From: an uncultured Aquimarina sp. | GTDB lineage: Bacteria; Bacteroidota; Bacteroidia; Flavobacteriales; Flavobacteriaceae | Length of the DNA: 64,000 bases | Assembly: GCA_947498775.1 (NCBI GenBank) | Contig: CANMLL010000011.1 | Coordinates: 62,001 to 126,000, forward strand | Direction: 5' to 3' | Part shown: in pieces, positions 53,485 through 62,099 of the stretch | Layout of the letters: each line of letters begins with the position of its first letter | Numbering within the stretch: position 1 is the stretch's first letter | Translations under genes and position numbers: made by a program | Notes under the pieces: model-generated | Database searches by the model: none | Told to the model about the DNA's origin: nothing | What the model saw: the letters and a program-made list of their open reading frames with translations, nothing else

Positions 53485-53898
53485 ATGAATCGTTTAGTTT
53501 TCTTCTCAGTAATTTTTCTTTTTACGTCAATAGGTTGTAGTAATGATGATGATACTACGTCAGATCCAGATATCAATACATCTGAATTAAATGGCACCTG
53601 GAATTTGGTGAACGTTAATGGTGGTTTTGTAGGAATTGACCATGATTTTAGTACCGGTACCATAGTTTGGGTTTTTAATGATACCAATACTACGGTTACC
53701 ATTACTAATAATAACACAGATGATGCTATTGAAGATCTTTTACCAACAGGAACTTATGACTATACTGTGGTAACCATAGGCGATAACCTAGAACTGATCG
53801 TGGATAGCGTAAATCGAGGTAATTTTGAAATTACTATGAATCAATTTACGATTGAAGAACAACCTAGAGACGGTTTTCGTTTTACATTTGGTCGTTAA
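53485..53898 (+). CDS. Lipocalin-like lipoprotein
   Basis: ATG 53485 gives 137 residues with a lipoprotein signal (MNRLVFFSVIFLFTSIGC) and the cysteine at residue 18, followed by an acidic SNDDD segment. An upstream ATG at 53392 overlaps the decarboxylase end and is unlikely. The mature part (ELNGTWNLVNVNGGFVG, GTIVWVFNDTNTTVTITNN, GTYDYTVVTIGDNLELIVD) has the LxGxWxL start of lipocalin-like lipoproteins. Function is unknown. Confidence 0.85.
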   Translation: MNRLVFFSVIFLFTSIGCSNDDDTTSDPDINTSELNGTWNLVNVNGGFVGIDHDFSTGTIVWVFNDTNTTVTITNNNTDDAIEDLLPTGTYDYTVVTIGDNLELIVDSVNRGNFEITMNQFTIEEQPRDGFRFTFGR

Positions 53899-54014
53899 TC
53901 CCTAGTTAAATACTTCTTTTCTCTAATAGTTTTTAACAGAATTCATTAAAATAGGGGCGTTTCCCCCTGGCCAATTCTAGTTAAACTCCCCTTACGTCGT
54001 ATGCTACTTATCTA

Positions 54015-54022
54015 TATTTTTG
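54015..54022 (+). promoter_or_regulatory. -7 element upstream of small membrane peptide 1
   Basis: TATTTTTG matches TAnnTTTG exactly, 38 bp before the ATG at 54060. The same octamer precedes the paralogous second peptide (54480-54487). No -33 TTG is evident. Confidence 0.5.
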
Positions 54023-54059
54023 GTGTATCACTTTATCACACTAATAAACACCAATTATT

Positions 54060-54245
54060 ATGAAAAGGCTTCTTTTACCTATAGTGCTTATTGCTTTTGC
54101 AATTATTTGTCTTAGCATAGTACATATAGATAATGTAAATAAATTAGATGCTCAGTCAAAAGAGTTAAGAAAAAAGCATCAGACAAATGATGGATCTGAG
54201 GCTCAATTGAATCATTCATCGGTAGACATACCAAAAACTAAATGA
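54060..54245 (+). CDS. Small membrane-anchored or secreted peptide, paralog 1
   Basis: This is a 61-residue frame, MKRLLLPIVLIAFAIICLSIVHIDNVNKLDAQSK and onward. Residues 1-21 are a strongly hydrophobic segment that could be a signal peptide or a membrane anchor; the remaining 40 residues are charged and polar. A second, shorter copy lies at 54543. The two share the pattern MKR-L-P at the start, FAI-CL in the hydrophobic part and VH-DN-N just after it. It has its own exact TATTTTTG -7 box. No known family is recognised. Confidence 0.7.
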   Translation: MKRLLLPIVLIAFAIICLSIVHIDNVNKLDAQSKELRKKHQTNDGSEAQLNHSSVDIPKTK

Positions 54246-54398
54246 AAGGCAAAGAATGACTCGATTGCAGATTGACAATTAGAAGGATCGGTTCATATTT
54301 GGTTGTTTTTTTTGTTGAAAACAATTTAGCCCGTTTAAGCATTAGAAAATCTATTTCATGTTGAAACTACTGTATTTGAAGTATTTCTAACCCTCATA

Positions 54399-54450
54399 AC
54401 GAAGTTCTAATACATAATACGAATTCTAATTGAATAGTTACGAATTCTAA
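54399..54450 (+). promoter_or_regulatory. Triple direct repeat upstream of small peptide 2
   Basis: ACGAATTCTAA occurs at 54419-54429 and 54440-54450, and a near copy ACGAAGTTCTAA at 54399-54410. The spacing is 20-21 bp, two helical turns. The array ends about 30 bp before the TATTTTTG -7 box at 54480-54487. This is the geometry of activator binding sites (for instance, response regulators of the LytTR type use 21-bp spaced direct repeats). The binding protein is unknown. The rest of the gap 54246-54542 shows no gene. Confidence 0.6.
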
Positions 54451-54479
54451 AACAGAGTCCAAAATGTGTTGAACATAGG

Positions 54480-54487
54480 TATTTTTG
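54480..54487 (+). promoter_or_regulatory. -7 element upstream of small membrane peptide 2
   Basis: TATTTTTG matches TAnnTTTG exactly, with the direct repeats just upstream. Between it and the ATG a short hairpin ACGG...CCGT (about 54509-54524) lies in the leader. Confidence 0.5.
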
Positions 54488-54542
54488 AACCATAAATAAA
54501 TTACGGTTTTTCTGCCGTATTGTTTAACCCAAAATAAAAACG

Positions 54543-54677
54543 ATGAAGAGAATTTTAATACCAGTTATGCTTTTGTGTTTTGCGATAGCTTGTTTGGGAT
54601 ACGTTCATGTCGATAATATGAATGAAATTCAAAAAAATATAAGCCAAGTAAAACAATGCGAAGTTATTGATCGATAA
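54543..54677 (+). CDS. Small membrane-anchored or secreted peptide, paralog 2
   Basis: This is a 44-codon frame, MKRILIPVMLLCFAIACLGY then VHVDNMNEIQKNISQVKQCE and VIDR. It aligns without gaps to the 61-residue peptide at 54060 over its first 28 residues, with conserved MKR, L-P, FAI-CL, VH-DN and N. That shared pattern in two otherwise unrelated surroundings argues that both are real genes. The last 14 bp overlap the convergent DCC-family gene. It is preceded by the triple direct repeat and a TATTTTTG box. Function is unknown. Confidence 0.65.
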   Translation: MKRILIPVMLLCFAIACLGYVHVDNMNEIQKNISQVKQCEVIDR

Positions 54678-55077
54678 AAAGAGCTTTGAGCTCTGGAGTT
54701 GGAATCATACAACTTTCTTTTTTACCAAACCATTTATATCGATTTCTGGCAACAATATCATAGATCCAATCCCTAAAAAATCTAGGTAAAATAATTAAAA
54801 CAGAAAGGAAGGGGTAAAAACCAGACAGTTGCTTTGCAATGTGCAGAGCAGCTGTTGATTTATGGTAATAAGCTACCAAAGGGTCTATTAACAAAATAGA
54901 ATCTATATTTTTAATATCAATATTCCTTTCAGAAATTAATTTTTGACCAACTTCACTTTGTAATGAGGCATATCGAAAAAGATCTTTTTTATCTCTTTTT
55001 ATCACAAAATTAATGGAAGCATTACATAAATTACATACACCATCAAATAATATAATTTTTTTCCCCTTTTCAATCAT
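54664..55077 (-). CDS. Thiol-disulfide oxidoreductase DCC family (DUF393) protein
   Basis: This 137-residue protein has the family signature FDGVCNLCNASINFVIKRD (residues 10-28) with the CxxC-like CNLC. The second half has FRYASLQSEVGQKLI and FRDWIYDIVARNRYKWFG. DCC proteins are predicted thiol-disulfide oxidoreductases of thioredoxin fold. The gene stands next to the second small peptide, with converging ends overlapping by 14 bp, and has no other partner. Confidence 0.9.
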   Translation of the reverse strand: MIEKGKKIILFDGVCNLCNASINFVIKRDKKDLFRYASLQSEVGQKLISERNIDIKNIDSILLIDPLVAYYHKSTAALHIAKQLSGFYPFLSVLIILPRFFRDWIYDIVARNRYKWFGKKESCMIPTPELKALFIDQ

Positions 55078-55135
55078 ACTACAAAGATAATGCGAAATGT
55101 AATTTTAGAATAATGAATTAGGAATTTGTTAAGAA

Positions 55136-55978
55136 TCACTTCACTATAACAGAATCTATTACTTGTTGCGTTGTAATCTGTAAATTTTTTGGAAGTTTAT
55201 TATCTCTGGGAAGCACGGCAAGGTATCTGTCGTTATTCGAATCATAAACTTGCTTGAAGATAGGATCATCTAACAGAAGCGTATCACAAATTTCTCGTAT
55301 TAAATCAAAATGATATATCAGATCAGTACTTCCTAAGTGAAAAATACCTTTCTTACTGCGATTTATAATATAATGGATCTGCTGAGTAAGTTTGAATATT
55401 GATGTGATGTTGGTAATTACATTTGGAAACACTTCAATTGAAGCTTTAAGATCATGCAATGTCTTAATTTCTTGAACCCTGGGAGTAGTTGCTCCAAAAA
55501 TCATAGGAACCCGAGCTATTACATATTTATTAGTTGGAAGACGCATAAGTGCATTCTCTATTTTGATTTTAAACCTTCCATAAATACTGTTGCTTAGTGT
55601 TTTATCATACTCATACGAGGGATAGTTACTAAAAGAATCAAATACGTTGGCACTAGAAATGAATATTAGTTTGCATCGATGCCCTTTAATCCAGTTAATA
55701 ATTCGCTGGTGAGCATCTAATTGAGAATTGAAATTTCCGCGAAGCGCAGAAATAATAATTGTAGGTTTCAGATTATCCAGTAAGATCGATATATCTTCCA
55801 GTTCCATATCATACTGAAAGAATTTCCGATTCCCTTCTAAGAAAGAATTATCGGTTTTATAAGAACCATAAGTGTCAAAATAAGAATTAAGCTCTTTATA
55901 AAGAGCATTTCCTATAAAACCACTTGCCCCTATGATTAAAATTCTTTTCAAAATTGCGCTATAAAAAATAAGTCCCAA
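55136..55978 (-). CDS. NAD(P)-binding sugar-nucleotide reductase-like (RmlD/SDR) protein
   Basis: This 280-residue Rossmann-fold SDR protein has a GxxGxxG nucleotide motif IIGASGFIGNAL at residues 15-26 and a catalytic-type YxxxK (YGRFK, with SSANVFD upstream). The start is uncertain: ATG 55978 gives MGLIFYSAILKRILIIGASG, while TTG 55951 gives the usual short N-terminus KRILIIGASG. The family covers dTDP-sugar reductases and epimerases; substrate unknown. It lies between the DCC gene and gcvT on the same strand. Confidence 0.8.
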   Translation of the reverse strand: MGLIFYSAILKRILIIGASGFIGNALYKELNSYFDTYGSYKTDNSFLEGNRKFFQYDMELEDISILLDNLKPTIIISALRGNFNSQLDAHQRIINWIKGHRCKLIFISSANVFDSFSNYPSYEYDKTLSNSIYGRFKIKIENALMRLPTNKYVIARVPMIFGATTPRVQEIKTLHDLKASIEVFPNVITNITSIFKLTQQIHYIINRSKKGIFHLGSTDLIYHFDLIREICDTLLLDDPIFKQVYDSNNDRYLAVLPRDNKLPKNLQITTQQVIDSVIVK

Positions 55979-56036
55979 GCCTTACATAATAAAATGTATT
56001 CTTGAAACTTAACAATACTAATTTTTATTGTAAAAA

Positions 56037-57119
56037 CTATTGTTTATAAAAAGGTAATTTTATAATTGTAGCAGGAATCGCCTTTTTTCTTACCTGAATG
56101 TAAATCTTACTGCCTGGTTTTGCAAAAACAGGGGGTACATATCCTAAACCAATTCCTTTTCCTAAAGAAGGGGACATGGTACCAGAGGTCACAGTGCCTA
56201 TTGTGTTTCCGTTTCCATCAACAATATCATAATCATGACGTGGAACTCCGCGTTCATCAAGCATAAAACCTATTAGCTTTTGTTTAGGGCCATGTTCTTT
56301 TTCTTTGGCAAGCGCTTCTGCATTAATAAAATCTTTAGAGAATTTGGTAACCCATCCCAAACCAGCTTCTATAGGTGAGGTAGTATCATTGATATCGTTT
56401 CCGTAAAGGCAATATCCCATTTCTAATCGCAGCGTATCTCTTGCTGCCAAACCAATAGGTTTAATTCCATAATCAGCGCCTGCCTCAAATACCTTATCCC
56501 AAATCTGCTGTGCTTCAGAATTCTTGCAATAAATTTCAAAACCACCACTGCCAGTATACCCGGTTGCCGAAATAATGACATGCTCAATGCCAGCAAAGTC
56601 TGCAACTTCAAAAGTATAAAACTTCATGGCTTCAAGATCAACAGAGGTCAAAGATTGCATAGCTACTGCGGCTTTTGGTCCTTGGATGGCAAGTAAAGAA
56701 TAGTCATCCGACAAATCACGCATATCTGCTTTCATATCATTATGACTACTAATCCAATCCCAGTCTTTTTGGATATTTGATGCGTTTACTACCAAAAGGT
56801 ACTTTTCATCAGCAATTTTGTATACAATCAGATCATCTACAATGCCTCCTTTATCATTAGGTAAACAGCTATATTGAGCTTTTCCATCAAATAGTTTGGA
56901 CGCATCATTAGAAGTAACTTTTTGGATAAGATCCAATGCGTTAGGACCAGTAATCAAAAATTCACCCATATGCGATACGTCAAATACACCGACATTGCTT
57001 CTTACGGTTTCATGTTCTATGTTAACGCCCTCGTAAGAAACTGGCATATTAAATCCAGCAAAAGGAACCATTTTTGCCCCAAGATTGATATGGGTTTGTG
57101 TTAAGGCAGTATTTTGCAT
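56037..57119 (-). CDS. gcvT: Aminomethyltransferase (glycine cleavage T protein)
   Basis: This 360-residue tetrahydrofolate-dependent T-protein of the glycine cleavage system has an early [37 protein letters not shown]-type folate segment [26 protein letters not shown] and [21 protein letters not shown]. The C-terminal barrel contains [19 protein letters not shown]. It is a normal full-length member. The other glycine cleavage genes are not adjacent. Confidence 0.96.
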   Translation of the reverse strand: MQNTALTQTHINLGAKMVPFAGFNMPVSYEGVNIEHETVRSNVGVFDVSHMGEFLITGPNALDLIQKVTSNDASKLFDGKAQYSCLPNDKGGIVDDLIVYKIADEKYLLVVNASNIQKDWDWISSHNDMKADMRDLSDDYSLLAIQGPKAAVAMQSLTSVDLEAMKFYTFEVADFAGIEHVIISATGYTGSGGFEIYCKNSEAQQIWDKVFEAGADYGIKPIGLAARDTLRLEMGYCLYGNDINDTTSPIEAGLGWVTKFSKDFINAEALAKEKEHGPKQKLIGFMLDERGVPRHDYDIVDGNGNTIGTVTSGTMSPSLGKGIGLGYVPPVFAKPGSKIYIQVRKKAIPATIIKLPFYKQ

Positions 57120-57479
57120 AATATGATGATTTATTGTGTTATCAAATTGACGCCGAAAGTAAAAAACTTTGTCTTGGTATACAATCCTTTCTAATTATAT
57201 TCTTAATAAATTATCAGTTTTATAACATAAATCTATGGGCAGCTTAAGAATTTAACCTGATTTATGTAATAGAGAAAGAATATGAAGCAGTGCATATAGA
57301 TGATCAACGGCGTTTATTGGTCTCGGATTTGGGTTCAAAACCCTGCAATTTTATTGCCGTACTTTAGTACTACGAAGAAAACTATTATTGATTATTCGTT
57401 ATTCTTTATTCATGTGGGTTTAGTCTAATATCATACCTCGGGGAGTTATGCCCCGAGGATTATTTACAGACTATGAGGT
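57120..57479. other. Intergenic region with one REP palindrome
   Basis: These 360 bp contain no supported gene. CCTCGGGG (57436-57443) pairs perfectly with CCCCGAGG (57451-57458) around AGTTATG, a member of the same C/G palindrome family seen at 21469 and 62017. No T tract follows it on either strand. Confidence 0.7.
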
Positions 57480-59252
57480 TTAATTTTCATTTTGATTATA
57501 CGGAATGTAGTTTTGCCATTTCCACGGAGTAAAAGAATCACCTAGTGCAACTTCAAGAAGTTCTTTAAAAATACTTTCTCCATTGTCTGTATTTGTCATT
57601 ATCATAATTCCTTTTCCTGCTTCTGGGAATACTATAGAATAATGTTCAAATCCATTTGTATGGCCCTCTTTAAAGGCACCAACGCCATAAGGGGTTTTTA
57701 ATATTCCCCAACCAAGACCGTAGCTTAATTTTATAGTGTCATTAAGCGTAGAATCCTTTTTTGATAGTTCACCAAACTGCATCACCGAGCGAATTCTGAT
57801 CTGAGGTTTAAAAAGTTCGTCCCATGATTTTTGTGATATAATTTTTTTCTGTAAAACTGCTTCTAAAAATTTACTATAATCACCGGTTGTAGTTTCTAGA
57901 GTACTTCCTCCTCTGGGCTCGTTATCTATATCTTTCTTATACATTTCTCCAGAACTGGAATGTCCGTAAGCAAAATCATCTTTAAAAGAAGTTTTCCATT
58001 GGTAACTTGAATGATTCATGCCGATAGGCTTAAATACTTTTTCCTGAGCAAGTTCTTCAAGATTTTTGCCAAGTAATTTTTCTAATACTACTTGTAAATA
58101 GACAAACCCTTCTCCCGAATAACTGTACCGACTTCCTGGCTCCAGGAGCACTCTTAATTTATGATCAGACTCATCCCAACGCCAATTTGGAAAGCCTGTG
58201 GTATGGTTTAAACACATACGGGCTGTTATTTTATGATATAAGGTGTCTTCTTTTAAAGTCGAAAAATCATCATGCCATCTGGTAAGTGGTTTATAATCGT
58301 ATATTTTTTTAGGAAGGTAGGATTGGAGAGGCGTATCAAGATCAATTACTTTCTCTTCTACCAATTTCATCACAAGTACTGAAAAAACAGCTTTGCTAAA
58401 TGAAGCACCATACATATTTGTACTATCGTTCAAAAAAAGTTTCTTTGTATAATCTTTATACCCAAAGGTTTTTTGATATTTGATCTTGTTTTTATCAAAA
58501 ATGGTCACTCCCATACCATGAATATTGGCGTCTTCAACTAGTTGTTGTATTTTTTGTGTTAAAGAGTCTGTTTCAATTTTAGAGCTATCGAGTCTTGTAA
58601 TATATTCTTGTGATTGTATTGTTGTACAACTACTCATGCTTAAGAGACCTAAAAGAATTAATGCCGCAGTACTTTTTACTATATTATTTTTAGTCTTTTT
58701 CAAAAATGGGAAAGACAATGGATAATAACATTTGTGAGAGTTCACCGCAGAAATTACGTTTATGATCATCACTATAATTGCATACGGTATGATGGCAATG
58801 AATAGAAAAAAACCTGCTCCTGGTAAAATGAGCAAAGCAATAAACGATAGTATATATAGGATTGTTGCAGTAATATGAAAATTGATAATTGCTTTTCCGT
58901 GTACATCATAAATCGTATTATCCTCTCTTTTATGGATCCAAAGAAATAACGGAATGAGTATGTTGCATAAGGGAATAACAAATCCAAGAATAGGAACACT
59001 ATGCATTAGTAGCAACCACTTTTTTTGTATTACCTCTTCTTTTGGATTTTCTAGTATTAAAAGGTCTTCTACTTCAACTTCTAATGCAATTGCCAGCAGC
59101 TTAACGGTTTGTAAATGAGGATTAACTTCTCCTTTTTCAATACGTTGTATCGTTCGTATGGTTACCTGGGTCTTTTCTGATAATTCTTCTTGTGTGTACC
59201 CTTTAAGCTTACGTTGATAAACTAAATTTTTTGCCATTGATTGATGTTCCAT
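57480..59252 (-). CDS. XRE-DUF4870-serine hydrolase fusion protein
   Basis: This is a 590-residue protein of three parts. Residues 9-62 are an XRE-type helix-turn-helix (YQRKLKGYTQEELSEKTQVT, IRTIQRIEKGEVNPHLQTV). Residues 78-175 are four hydrophobic segments of DUF4870 type. Residues 235-580 form a class C beta-lactamase/serine hydrolase fold with S-x-x-K at S284-K287 (SFSK), Y378-S379 in place of YxN, and HTN near 540 in place of KTG. Between them, residues 184-209 look like a lipoprotein signal with a lipobox cysteine (LLGLLSMSSC), starting at an in-frame TTG (58703..58701). This may be a natural membrane-spanning sensor or two genes joined in frame; sequence alone cannot tell. Confidence 0.8.
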   Translation of the reverse strand: MEHQSMAKNLVYQRKLKGYTQEELSEKTQVTIRTIQRIEKGEVNPHLQTVKLLAIALEVEVEDLLILENPKEEVIQKKWLLLMHSVPILGFVIPLCNILIPLFLWIHKREDNTIYDVHGKAIINFHITATILYILSFIALLILPGAGFFLFIAIIPYAIIVMIINVISAVNSHKCYYPLSFPFLKKTKNNIVKSTAALILLGLLSMSSCTTIQSQEYITRLDSSKIETDSLTQKIQQLVEDANIHGMGVTIFDKNKIKYQKTFGYKDYTKKLFLNDSTNMYGASFSKAVFSVLVMKLVEEKVIDLDTPLQSYLPKKIYDYKPLTRWHDDFSTLKEDTLYHKITARMCLNHTTGFPNWRWDESDHKLRVLLEPGSRYSYSGEGFVYLQVVLEKLLGKNLEELAQEKVFKPIGMNHSSYQWKTSFKDDFAYGHSSSGEMYKKDIDNEPRGGSTLETTTGDYSKFLEAVLQKKIISQKSWDELFKPQIRIRSVMQFGELSKKDSTLNDTIKLSYGLGWGILKTPYGVGAFKEGHTNGFEHYSIVFPEAGKGIMIMTNTDNGESIFKELLEVALGDSFTPWKWQNYIPYNQNEN

Positions 59253-59274
59253 AATTTTGATTTTTTGTTTAGAA

Positions 59275-59332
59275 CAAAGCTATTGCGAGTTATCGGTTTT
59301 TGTTACGACATTTAGATGTCACCTATATGTCA
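59275..59332 (-). promoter_or_regulatory. Promoter and candidate operator of the XRE fusion gene
   Basis: On the minus strand TAGCTTTG (59282..59275) is an exact TAnnTTTG box 23 bp before the ATG. Upstream, a palindrome GACAT-TTAG-ATGTC (59307-59320) and a second ATGTCA (59327-59332) provide three half sites 11 bp apart, suitable for self-regulation by the XRE domain. Binding is inferred. Confidence 0.55.
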
Positions 59333-59375
59333 TTTAACCGGTTTTAAAGGGTTTTCACGCTAAATATAGTTTTTT

Positions 59376-59414
59376 AAAACAAAAAAAACGTCATTAATAA
59401 ATTAAAGACGTTTT
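59376..59414 (-). terminator. Intrinsic terminator of pheT
   Basis: On the minus strand AAAACGTC and GACGTTTT pair (59407-59414 with 59385-59392) around a 14-nt loop, followed by a T tract complementary to the A run at 59381-59388. It lies just after the pheT stop. Confidence 0.8.
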
Positions 59415-59440
59415 GATTTGCAATTTTTTAAACAGTTTTT

Positions 59441-61867
59441 TTATCTCAATTCTGCACCTAATTTAGTCTCAAAATTATATTGCAGTTTCTTCATGATCTT
59501 ATCAATTTGTTTGTCTGTGAGGGTTTTGTTTTCATCTTGTAATATGAAACTTACAGCATAGGATTTTTTACCCTTAGGAAGGTTCTTTCCTTGATAAACA
59601 TCAAATAGATTTATATCCTTTAAAAGCTGTTTTTCTGTTTGCTTTGCTATGGTGTGGATATCTTCAAATTTTACTGAGTTGTCTAACAAAAGCGCAAAGT
59701 CACGGCGCACTTCAGGAAATTTGGGGATAGCTATATACTTGAGTTTATTAAACTTTGCATATTCTAAAACGGTATCCCAGTTAAAATCTGCATAGAGTAC
59801 TTCTTGAGAAATGGAAAAATGTTTCAAAATAGATTTTTTTACTACCCCAAAATTTACAAGTTTGGTTTTTCCTAAACTAAGCGAAACTCCTTCAGAAAAT
59901 AGATCATCTTTGATCGGTGAGGTTTTAAGTTTGTCTAGACCCAAACGACTTAAAATGGAAGACACAACACCTTTCAAATAAAAGAAATCACCTGATTGTT
60001 GGGCAACTTTCCAGTTTTCTATAGTTTTATTGCCCGATATAATAATACTTAAATGTTTGTTTTCTGCTCTTTCTTCACTATACTGATGATAGGTTTTTCC
60101 AAATTCAAAAAACTTAAGGTTAGACCGTTTTCTATTCATATTATAGGAAACGGCTTCAAGGCCAGAAAAAAGCATTGACTGCCTCATAACTGCCAAATCA
60201 TTACTAAGAGGATTTAGCATTTCTACATTATTTTCAGATGTCAACTGCTCACTTAAGCGCATATAATCTGGAGAAGTCAGAGAGTTAGCCATCATTTCAT
60301 TAAAACCTTGGCCCACTAATTGATTTGATACCGTATTTTGTATCGTGTGGTCAGAGAACTTATCTATATTAGATATAGAAGCATTCAACTTTTGAGTAAA
60401 CCCTATATTATTATAGCCATATACCCTCAGGATTTCCTCTATAACATCTGCTTCTCTTTGTACATCATTTCTATAGGCTGGGATTGTTAATCCAAGTCCA
60501 CTTTCGGTTACATTATTCACTTTAATATCCAGAGATGCAAGGATGCTTTTTATGGTTTCTTGCGGAATTTCTTCCCCTATAAGTTTTGTTGTATTTTCAA
60601 AGGATAATACTACTTGAAAATCTTCAATTTTCTTGGGATACAGGTCTATGATTTCACTAGAAATATTTCCTCCTGCAAGCTCCTGTATTAGTAGCGCCGC
60701 TCTTTTCAAAGCATATTCGGTAATATTAGGATCAATACCTCGCTCGAACCTGAAAGAAGCATCGGTATTTAGACCATGTCTTTTTGCAGTTTTCCGAACA
60801 CTAACGGGGTCAAAATAGGCACTTTCTAAGAAAACTGTAGTGGTTGTTTCTGTAACTCCAGATTTTAGACCTCCAAAAACACCTGCGATACATAAAGGTT
60901 TTACAGCATCGCAAATCATTAGATCTTCGCTATTAAGTTCTCTTTCAACTTCATCTAATGTTGTAAACTTGGTTCCGGATTCTAATGTTTTTACTTCAAT
61001 TTTATCGCCCTCTATATAGTGGGCATCAAAGGCATGTAATGGTTGTCCTAACTCATGCAAGACATAATTAGTAACATCTACAACATTATTTTTGGGAGTA
61101 ATTCCTATGGCCTTAAGCCTATGTTGCAACCACGCTGGAGATTCAGCAACTTTGATGTCTGTAATAGTGATTCCACAATATCTTGGCGCAAGTTCATGGT
61201 TTTTTACTTCAACATCGATTTTTTTGATTCTGTTTTCTACTCTAAAATTACTTACCGAAGGGGTAATAAGCTCAATATTGATATCTTTTTGCAATAAACC
61301 GGCTTTTAGATCACGGGCCGCACCCCAGTGACTCATTGCATCGGCTCTGTTCGGAGTTAATCCAATTTCAAAAACATCATCATTCTCTATGTCAAATATT
61401 TCTGAAGCTTTTGTTCCTACAGATATATTTGCATCTAGCACCATAATTCCGTCATGACTTTCTCCTAAACCTAGTTCATCCTCTGCACAAATCATACCAT
61501 GACTCTCTTCTCCACGGATTTTACCTTTCTTTATAGTCCATTCTTTTCCTTCGGCATCATACAACTTTGTTCCTATAGTGGCAACAGGAACTTTTTGACC
61601 CGCTGCAACGTTTGGTGCACCGCATACAATTTGTACCGGTTCACCACTCCCCAAATCTACTTTGGTGATCTTTAATTTATCTGCATTTGGGTGTTTTTCA
61701 CAATTCAAAACCTGACCTACAACTACTCCTTCTAGACCTCCTTTTACACTTTGATAGGTTTCAATTCCTTCAACTTCAAGCCCAAGATCTGTAAGCAATT
61801 CACCCGCTTTTTCGGCATCCCAATCCAAATTAACGAACTGTTTTAACCAGTTATATGAAATTTTCAT
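59441..61867 (-). CDS. pheT: Phenylalanine-tRNA ligase beta subunit
   Basis: This 808-residue bacterial-type beta chain has an N-terminal tRNA-binding (EMAP/OB) domain (VVGQVLNCEKHPNADKLKI, residues 50-68) and B1/B3/B4 modules (about 150-400, with VTNYVLHELGQPLHAFDA and SFRFERGIDP). A B5 domain follows, then the catalytic-like core (about 480-690) and a C-terminal anticodon-binding FDX-ACB domain (about 715-808; FPEVRRDFALLL). It charges tRNA-Phe together with the alpha subunit (pheS), which is not in this window. Length is normal. Confidence 0.97.
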   Translation of the reverse strand: MKISYNWLKQFVNLDWDAEKAGELLTDLGLEVEGIETYQSVKGGLEGVVVGQVLNCEKHPNADKLKITKVDLGSGEPVQIVCGAPNVAAGQKVPVATIGTKLYDAEGKEWTIKKGKIRGEESHGMICAEDELGLGESHDGIMVLDANISVGTKASEIFDIENDDVFEIGLTPNRADAMSHWGAARDLKAGLLQKDINIELITPSVSNFRVENRIKKIDVEVKNHELAPRYCGITITDIKVAESPAWLQHRLKAIGITPKNNVVDVTNYVLHELGQPLHAFDAHYIEGDKIEVKTLESGTKFTTLDEVERELNSEDLMICDAVKPLCIAGVFGGLKSGVTETTTTVFLESAYFDPVSVRKTAKRHGLNTDASFRFERGIDPNITEYALKRAALLIQELAGGNISSEIIDLYPKKIEDFQVVLSFENTTKLIGEEIPQETIKSILASLDIKVNNVTESGLGLTIPAYRNDVQREADVIEEILRVYGYNNIGFTQKLNASISNIDKFSDHTIQNTVSNQLVGQGFNEMMANSLTSPDYMRLSEQLTSENNVEMLNPLSNDLAVMRQSMLFSGLEAVSYNMNRKRSNLKFFEFGKTYHQYSEERAENKHLSIIISGNKTIENWKVAQQSGDFFYLKGVVSSILSRLGLDKLKTSPIKDDLFSEGVSLSLGKTKLVNFGVVKKSILKHFSISQEVLYADFNWDTVLEYAKFNKLKYIAIPKFPEVRRDFALLLDNSVKFEDIHTIAKQTEKQLLKDINLFDVYQGKNLPKGKKSYAVSFILQDENKTLTDKQIDKIMKKLQYNFETKLGAELR

Positions 61868-61893
61868 ACTTGATCCTTCTAATTTTTAGTCGG

Positions 61894-61923
61894 TAAAGAT
61901 ACTATATTGGATAGAGCTTGCAA
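61894..61923 (-). promoter_or_regulatory. pheT promoter
   Basis: On the minus strand TTG (61923..61921) and TATCTTTA (61901..61894), one base off TAnnTTTG, are 19 bp apart and precede the pheT ATG by about 26 bp. No Phe-codon leader peptide is visible. Confidence 0.55.
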
Positions 61924-62016
61924 TGGGAAAATTTTCTAATTGTGGATATAAATTGAATTTTAGATGTTTGCACATAAAACATGAACTCATAACTCACATA
62001 GAGCAAAGGTAAATTA

Positions 62017-62060
62017 CCTCGGGCCAAGCCTCGGAGCATTTAAATCTCGATTATCGAGTA
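62017..62060 (+). repeat. REP-like repeat between uvrA and pheT
   Basis: The segment 62025-62060 is identical over 36 bp to 21522-21557, containing GCCTCGG and CTCGA-TTA-TCGAG. It is preceded by CCTCGGGCC. It lies in the gap between the uvrA stop and pheT start, both on the minus strand. Confidence 0.85.
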
Positions 62061-62099
62061 AAAAAATAGCAGTTCCAAATCGGGGAGGGGAGCTCGCTT

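Noticed and set aside
57290-57370. Short open frame reading EYEAVHIDDQRRLLVSDLG upstream of a stop
   Set aside because: It has no ATG, GTG or TTG start that gives a reasonable length and no recognised similarity; probably chance.
57436-57458. Terminator for the XRE fusion gene
   Set aside because: The stem is perfect but no T tract follows on the minus strand, and the sequence matches the REP family instead.
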